Assembly: GCF_013378445.1 (NCBI RefSeq)
Contig: NZ_JABXYK010000003.1
Coordinates: forward strand, 62,001-126,000
Direction: 5' to 3'
Source: Mycoplana rhizolycopersici
GTDB lineage: Bacteria > Pseudomonadota > Alphaproteobacteria > Rhizobiales > Rhizobiaceae
Length of the DNA: 64,000 nt
The notes under the pieces are model-generated. The model was not told where the DNA came from. It saw only the letters and a list, made by a program, of their open reading frames with translations, and did no database searches. This document shows positions 60,086 through 64,000 of this stretch, one piece after another; positions within the stretch are counted from its first letter, which is position 1, and each line of letters begins with the position of its first letter. Both the position numbers and the translations under genes were made by a program.

Positions 60086-61024
60086 ATGAACGCATTCACC
60101 CCGCACGCAAACGAAATCAGGCGCAGCAACAAAAACCTGCCCGGCTCGGTCAAGGTCGGCAGGGATGTTCTCATGATACCGCCCGTGCGCCTCTACGGCA
60201 CCGCCAAGGTGGAGGAGGGCTGCACGATCGGCAAATATACTTATGTCGGAAACATGAGCGCCTTGGCAAATGTCGATATCGGCAACTATTGCTCGATCGC
60301 CCGCGCGGTGGAGATTGGCGCCAAGCCGCATCCGCTCAGTATGTTGTCCTCCCATCCCTTTCAGTTCGACGACAAGCACTTCAACGGGCAGCCGGGTTAC
60401 GACCTTGAACGCGTGGTATGGCAGGAAAGCTCTGAGCCGCCGCGGGTGATGATCGGGAACGATGTCTGGCTTGGGACGAAGGTCACGATCCAGGGCGGCG
60501 TATCAATCGGTACGGGTGCTGTCGTGGGGTCGAATGCGGTGGTGACGAAGGATGTGCCGCCTTATGCGATCGTCGCCGGTGTTCCCGCCAGGATCATGCG
60601 CTACCGGTTCGATCCCGATACGATCGAGCGTCTGCTGGCTAGCCAGTGGTGGCACTTCGATCCCGCAGACATGAGTGGTATTGATTTCACCGATGTATAC
60701 GCGGCCCTCGCCGAGGTCGAAAGGCGCAGGACGCTGTTTGAAACGCAAGTGAGAAGCGCACTCGCCGGCTCGCTGCTGAACGCCGCCGACCGTACCAATC
60801 AGGGGATACTCTGGTTCGATGTCGAAAAATCCTATGCCGTCCCGGATGTCATTGCGAGCTACGGCACCGTCCATATTGAGGCTAGCCAGCAGGAGGGCAT
60901 CGGGACCGACAGTTACCCGATCCTGAAGAGCTGGTTCGATCCCGTCTCGAACTACTTCGCCGTCTGGACCGGCCAGTACATGGGGCCGGTTGCCGAAGGG
61001 AGCGTCAGTTTCAGGCTGGAGTGA
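60086..61024 (+). CDS. CatB-like hexapeptide-repeat acyltransferase with C-terminal extension
   Basis: This 312-residue protein has a left-handed beta-helix made of hexapeptide repeats (LYGTAKVEEGCTIGKYTYVG, ANVDIGNYCSIARAVEIGAK, VMIGNDVWLGTKVTIQGGVS, AVVGSNAVVTKDVPPYAIVA). PHPLSMLSSHPF carries a candidate catalytic His of the CatB/xenobiotic O-acetyltransferase type. CatB proteins are usually about 210 residues; here residues 225-312 (WFDVEKSYAVPDVIASYGTV, WFDPVSNYFAVWTGQYMGPV) add an unrecognised beta-rich domain. Substrate unknown; polysaccharide or nodulation-factor-like sugars are plausible but unproven. Confidence 0.8.
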   Translation: MNAFTPHANEIRRSNKNLPGSVKVGRDVLMIPPVRLYGTAKVEEGCTIGKYTYVGNMSALANVDIGNYCSIARAVEIGAKPHPLSMLSSHPFQFDDKHFNGQPGYDLERVVWQESSEPPRVMIGNDVWLGTKVTIQGGVSIGTGAVVGSNAVVTKDVPPYAIVAGVPARIMRYRFDPDTIERLLASQWWHFDPADMSGIDFTDVYAALAEVERRRTLFETQVRSALAGSLLNAADRTNQGILWFDVEKSYAVPDVIASYGTVHIEASQQEGIGTDSYPILKSWFDPVSNYFAVWTGQYMGPVAEGSVSFRLE

Positions 61025-61054
61025 GCGTTGCGGCTTGCCGGAACGGCTTCGACC

Positions 61055-62251
61055 TCAGCAGGCGAGATCCGCCACCACGGCATCGAGGATCAGCATGCCT
61101 GCCGGCGTGCAGCGCAGGCGGGAGTTGCCAAGACGCTCGAGGAAGCCGTGGTCGATGAGGAACTGCTCGCGTGCCGGATCGGGGTCATGGCCCGACAGCG
61201 CCTGCCAGCGGGCGAGATCCACCCCCTCTGTAAGACGCAGCCCCATCAACAGCAACTCGTCGGCCTGCTCCGACAGTTCGAGCACCTCCTGATCGACCAT
61301 GCCGTGGCCGTTCTCCTCGACGCGCGAGAGCCAGGTCTCGGGATGGCGCTCGGTTGCAGTGGCAATCTTTGCGCCGCCGGTCGACAACCGGCCATGGGCG
61401 CCGGGGCCGATACCGACATAGTCGCCGTAGCGCCAGTAGGTGAGGTTGTGCCGGCTTTCGGCGCCGGGGCGGGCATGGTTGGAGACCTCGTAGGCGGGCA
61501 TGCCCTCGCGCGCTGTGATCTCCTGCGTCGCCTCGTAGAGGACAGCCGACTGTTCGCCATCGGGAACGATCAGCTTGCCGGCCTTGTGCAGCCCGTAGAA
61601 CGGCGTCCCCTCCTCGATCGTCAACTGGTAGAGGGAGAGGTGGTCGACGGCATAGGACACTGCCTGCTTCAGCTCGGCATCCCATTCCGCCACCGTCTGG
61701 TTCGGCCGGGCATAGATCAGATCGAAGGACATGCGCGGGAAGATCTCGCGTGCAAGCCTGATAGCCTTCAGGGCGTCTTCGACGTCGTGCAGCCGGCCGA
61801 GGAATTTCAGGTCGCGGTCGTTCAGGGCCTGCACGCCGAGCGAGACGCGATTGACGCCGGCCGCGCGATAGCCGCGGAAGCGTTCAGCCTCGACGCTGGA
61901 CGGGTTGGCCTCCATGGTGATCTCGATACCGTCGGGCATGTGCCACTGGCCCGCTATCCCTGACAGGATCGCGCTGACCGTCGAGGGTCGCATCAGGGAA
62001 GGGGTGCCGCCCCCCATGAAGACGCTGGTGACCGTGCGCGGGCCGGTCAGCCGCCGCATCGTCTCCATCTCCTTCAGGAAGGCGGCGACGAACCGGTCCT
62101 GGTCGACCGGCTGATGGCGGACATGACTGTTGAAGTCGCAATAGGGGCATTTGGCGGCACAGAAAGGCCAATGCACATAGACTCCGAAGCCGGGGTCCAG
62201 CGGATCGTCGGCAATCGGCTGTCTCGGTGCGAAGGGGGTGACCGCCGTCAT
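61055..62251 (-). CDS. hemW: Radical-SAM heme chaperone HemW
   Basis: This 398-residue radical-SAM protein has the HemW cluster motif WPFCAAKCPYCDFNSHV (CX3CX2C, with Phe in place of the fourth Cys of HemN), which distinguishes it from true coproporphyrinogen oxidase. VFMGGGTPSLM, ITMEANPSSVEAERFRGYRA and GVNRVSLGVQALNDRDLKFL are further family segments, as is RHNLTYWRYGDYVGIGPGAH. It inserts heme into target proteins. The ATG at 62251 gives the usual N-terminus. It is 8 bp downstream of rdgB and in the same operon. Confidence 0.93.
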   Translation of the reverse strand: MTAVTPFAPRQPIADDPLDPGFGVYVHWPFCAAKCPYCDFNSHVRHQPVDQDRFVAAFLKEMETMRRLTGPRTVTSVFMGGGTPSLMRPSTVSAILSGIAGQWHMPDGIEITMEANPSSVEAERFRGYRAAGVNRVSLGVQALNDRDLKFLGRLHDVEDALKAIRLAREIFPRMSFDLIYARPNQTVAEWDAELKQAVSYAVDHLSLYQLTIEEGTPFYGLHKAGKLIVPDGEQSAVLYEATQEITAREGMPAYEVSNHARPGAESRHNLTYWRYGDYVGIGPGAHGRLSTGGAKIATATERHPETWLSRVEENGHGMVDQEVLELSEQADELLLMGLRLTEGVDLARWQALSGHDPDPAREQFLIDHGFLERLGNSRLRCTPAGMLILDAVVADLAC

Positions 62252-62259
62252 CTGCTGCC

Positions 62260-62904
62260 CTACGCTTCCAGGCAGGTTTCGACGAAACGCTTGAAGGCGC
62301 GGGCGCGGTGCGACAGCGCCTGGGCCTCGCCGGGCTTCCAGCCGTGCTTTTCCTCTGCACTCATCTCGCCGAAGGTGACCGCGTGGCCCTCCGGCTGGAA
62401 GATCGGATCGTAGCCGAAGCCCTGGCTGCCACGCGGCGGCCAGACGACGGTGCCTTCGATTTCTCCGCGGAACATCTCGGTATGCCCGTCCGGCCAGGCC
62501 AGGCACAGGACGGAGACAAAGCGGGCGGTGCGATCGGCCGGTGCCGTGGCGCCTTTTTCACCGAGCGCGTGTTCGACCTTCTCCATCGCCATGGCGAAGT
62601 CGCGGCTGCCGTCAGCCTTTTCCGCCCAGTTGGCGGTGTAGACGCCGGGCGCGCCGCCGAGCGCATCGATAACGATTCCCGAATCGTCCGAGAGCGCGGG
62701 CAGCCCGGCAGCCTTGGCCGACGCCAGCGCCTTGATGGCCGCGTTTTCTTCGAATGTCGTGCCCGTCTCGTCGGGTTCGATGAAGTTCAGGTCGGCAGCG
62801 GACCTGGCCTCGAAGCCGAGCGGGCCGATCAGGTCGCGGATCTCGCGGATCTTGCCGGCATTATGGCTGGCCACGACGATCGTGCGGGTATCGAGCTTGC
62901 GCAT
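62260..62904 (-). CDS. rdgB: Non-canonical purine NTP pyrophosphatase (RdgB/HAM1)
   Basis: This 214-residue enzyme hydrolyses dITP, ITP and XTP. Motifs are the substrate-binding [58 protein letters not shown] and the C-terminal [12 protein letters not shown]. The start ATG at 62904 gives [20 protein letters not shown]. The order rph-VOC-rdgB-hemW (reverse strand) is the familiar rhizobial cluster, with a VOC gene inserted. Confidence 0.95.
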   Translation of the reverse strand: MRKLDTRTIVVASHNAGKIREIRDLIGPLGFEARSAADLNFIEPDETGTTFEENAAIKALASAKAAGLPALSDDSGIVIDALGGAPGVYTANWAEKADGSRDFAMAMEKVEHALGEKGATAPADRTARFVSVLCLAWPDGHTEMFRGEIEGTVVWPPRGSQGFGYDPIFQPEGHAVTFGEMSAEEKHGWKPGEAQALSHRARAFKRFVETCLEA

Positions 62905-62915
62905 GTCTGTTCCTG

Positions 62916-63356
62916 TCAGGTCGGGTCGCCGGGGTTGAGGCCCCAGAGGCCAGGTTCGGCACATTCGAGGCTGTTTCCGGCGGGGTCACGGAAATAGATG
63001 GAGCGGGCGCCGTTCGGCCAGCGGAAATCCGCCTCGATGGCGACACCTGCTTCTTTCAGCTTTTCTACCCAGAAATCAAGCGCCGTGGCCGATGCGCGAA
63101 AACAGACATGGCCTTGTCCTGTCATTCCATGCACGGGCACGGGAAAAGCGTGCGGCGGCGGCGGCACTATGGTCTCCTTCGGATTGAAGATCAGAAGGAC
63201 GCCGGGGCCACAGCGGAAGAAGACATGGCGATTCGCCTGGCGGGTGATCTTCTCAAGGCCAAGCAGGCCGCCGTAGAAGGCTTCGGCCGCATCCAGATCT
63301 TCCGCATAGAGCGCGGTCTCAAGGATGCCGGCGAGGAGGTTCTCCGGATCGGCCAT
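62916..63356 (-). CDS. VOC-superfamily (glyoxalase/bleomycin-resistance-like) protein
   Basis: This 146-residue protein starts [20 protein letters not shown] and has paired beta-alpha-beta-beta-beta units of the vicinal oxygen chelate fold ([60 protein letters not shown]). Typical metal ligands (His/Glu) occur at positions like YFRDPAGN and HVCFRA. Substrate unknown. It lies 12 bp upstream of rdgB and is probably in that operon. Confidence 0.85.
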   Translation of the reverse strand: MADPENLLAGILETALYAEDLDAAEAFYGGLLGLEKITRQANRHVFFRCGPGVLLIFNPKETIVPPPPHAFPVPVHGMTGQGHVCFRASATALDFWVEKLKEAGVAIEADFRWPNGARSIYFRDPAGNSLECAEPGLWGLNPGDPT

Positions 63357-63390
63357 CTAAATTTCCTCCACCTCGCATCTTTCCCGGCAG

Positions 63391-63617
63391 ACGGCGAAGC
63401 GCCGCCGTCGCCTCCCGGCCTTGACCGGGAGAGGGTGCCCGAAGGGCGGATGACGGGCAAGGGAGAAGTTCCGCGGCCCGAAGATGCCATCTCACCCCCG
63501 CATGGGGGCAAGATGGTGCGTAGGCCGGATGAGGAGAGGCGCGTTCCGCACTTGCGGCAATGCGTCTGATCCCCTCACCGCACTCGCGCTTCTTCCCAGG
63601 CGAGAAGGAGAGGGGCC
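63391..63617. repeat. RIME-like palindromic repeat region between rph and the VOC gene
   Basis: This spacer contains CTCCCGG-CCTTGA-CCGGGAG (63412-63431), CCATCT...AGATGG around a CCCCCGCATGGGGG stem, and TGAGGAGAGG/CCCCTCACCG ends resembling the element between ugpB and ugpA. It is related to rhizobial intergenic mosaic elements. No gene is supported. Confidence 0.6.
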
Positions 63618-63622
63618 GCCTC

Positions 63623-64000
63623 TCAGGCGACGGCCTGTTTCTGCATCTCGACAAGCTCGGCGATGCCGGTCTTGGCAAGCCCCATCAGGCTGGCGAACTC
63701 TTCTTCCGTGAAGGGCTTGCCCTCGGCCGTGCCCTGGATCTCGACGATGCCGCCCGAGCCGGTGATGACGAAGTTTGCATCGGTCTCGGCTGCCGAATCC
63801 TCGAGATAGTCGAGGTCGATCACCGCCTGGTCGGCAAAGATGCCGCAGGAGATGGCGGCGATATGGTCCTTCAGCACCTTGTCGACCTTGATCATGCCGC
63901 GCGTCTCCATCCATTTCAGGCAGTCGTGCAGCGCGATCCATGCTCCCGTGATCGATGCCGTGCGCGTGCCGCCGTCCGCCTGGATGACGTCGCAGTCGAT
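63623..64000 (-). CDS. rph: Ribonuclease PH, C-terminal part (cut by window edge)
   Basis: The reverse frame from the window edge reads [20 protein letters not shown] and continues [10 protein letters not shown], then [20 protein letters not shown] to the stop, about 125 residues. This is the phosphorolytic RNase PH family (3' end trimming of tRNA), with the conserved phosphate-binding [13 protein letters not shown] loop and the [20 protein letters not shown] block. The N-terminal half lies outside the window. Confidence 0.94.
   Translation of the reverse strand: MDCDVIQADGGTRTASITGAWIALHDCLKWMETRGMIKVDKVLKDHIAAISCGIFADQAVIDLDYLEDSAAETDANFVITGSGGIVEIQGTAEGKPFTEEEFASLMGLAKTGIAELVEMQKQAVA

Noticed and set aside
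57854-60379. Very long open frame (about 841 codons) on the reverse strand across dnaA
   Set aside because: It is antisense to dnaA, has no ribosome binding site and no conserved protein sequence; long antisense frames are expected in GC-rich DNA.

Overview
The window is a GC-rich alphaproteobacterial chromosome segment, most likely from a member of the Rhizobiaceae; the genus cannot be settled from the sequence. This rests on the rhizobial dnaA sequence, the rpsT-dnaA neighbourhood with mutM, ubiE, ubiB, coaBC and dut nearby, the rph-rdgB-hemW block, a ugpBAEC transporter, and RIME-like palindromic intergenic repeats. No rRNA, tRNA or CRISPR array was recognised.

The left chromosomal arm (1-10487) holds the 5' part of dnaN (reverse strand), rsmI-yraN, the glycerol-3-phosphate importer ugpBAEC with a frameshifted endonuclease/exonuclease/phosphatase gene, a cupin gene, gshB and the first part of comM. 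The right arm (37796-64000) holds the rest of comM, then cysK, a LysE exporter, dps, a divergent EamA/Lrp pair, a frameshifted acetyltransferase gene, dut, prfC, a DUF2182/DUF1326 pair, a class II glutamine amidotransferase, coaBC, an ion channel, a sulfatase, ubiB, ubiE, mutM, rpsT, dnaA, a hexapeptide acetyltransferase, hemW, rdgB, a VOC protein and the end of rph.

Between the arms lies a 27.3-kb integrated mobile element (about 10482-37801) that splits comM inside its Walker A region. A large serine recombinase is encoded at the right end. The element is bounded by two copies of TGCTGA, each flanked on the element side by one arm of a perfect 17-bp inverted repeat. This is the geometry of attL and attR made by a serine integrase, and joining the flanks restores the comM frame exactly.

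The element has five modules. (1) Left end: a 773-aa protein with TIR/deoxyribosyltransferase-like and P-loop ATPase parts, and a reverse-strand operon of a 74-aa protein, a GHKL-type ATPase and two unrecognised proteins, followed by a DUF3644 gene; this is a candidate defence cluster. (2) A tightly coupled transfer operon with a MobV-like relaxase and a DotA/TraY-like membrane protein but no secretion ATPase, so the element looks mobilizable rather than self-transmissible. (3) A run of small accessory genes with a solitary C5-methyltransferase. (4) An EcoRII-like restriction-modification system with Vsr. (5) A 585-aa protein with family-A-polymerase-like palm motifs, next to the integrase. 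Three related 20-22-bp palindromes and a cluster of four 14-bp repeats within the element may be its regulatory, replication or transfer sites.
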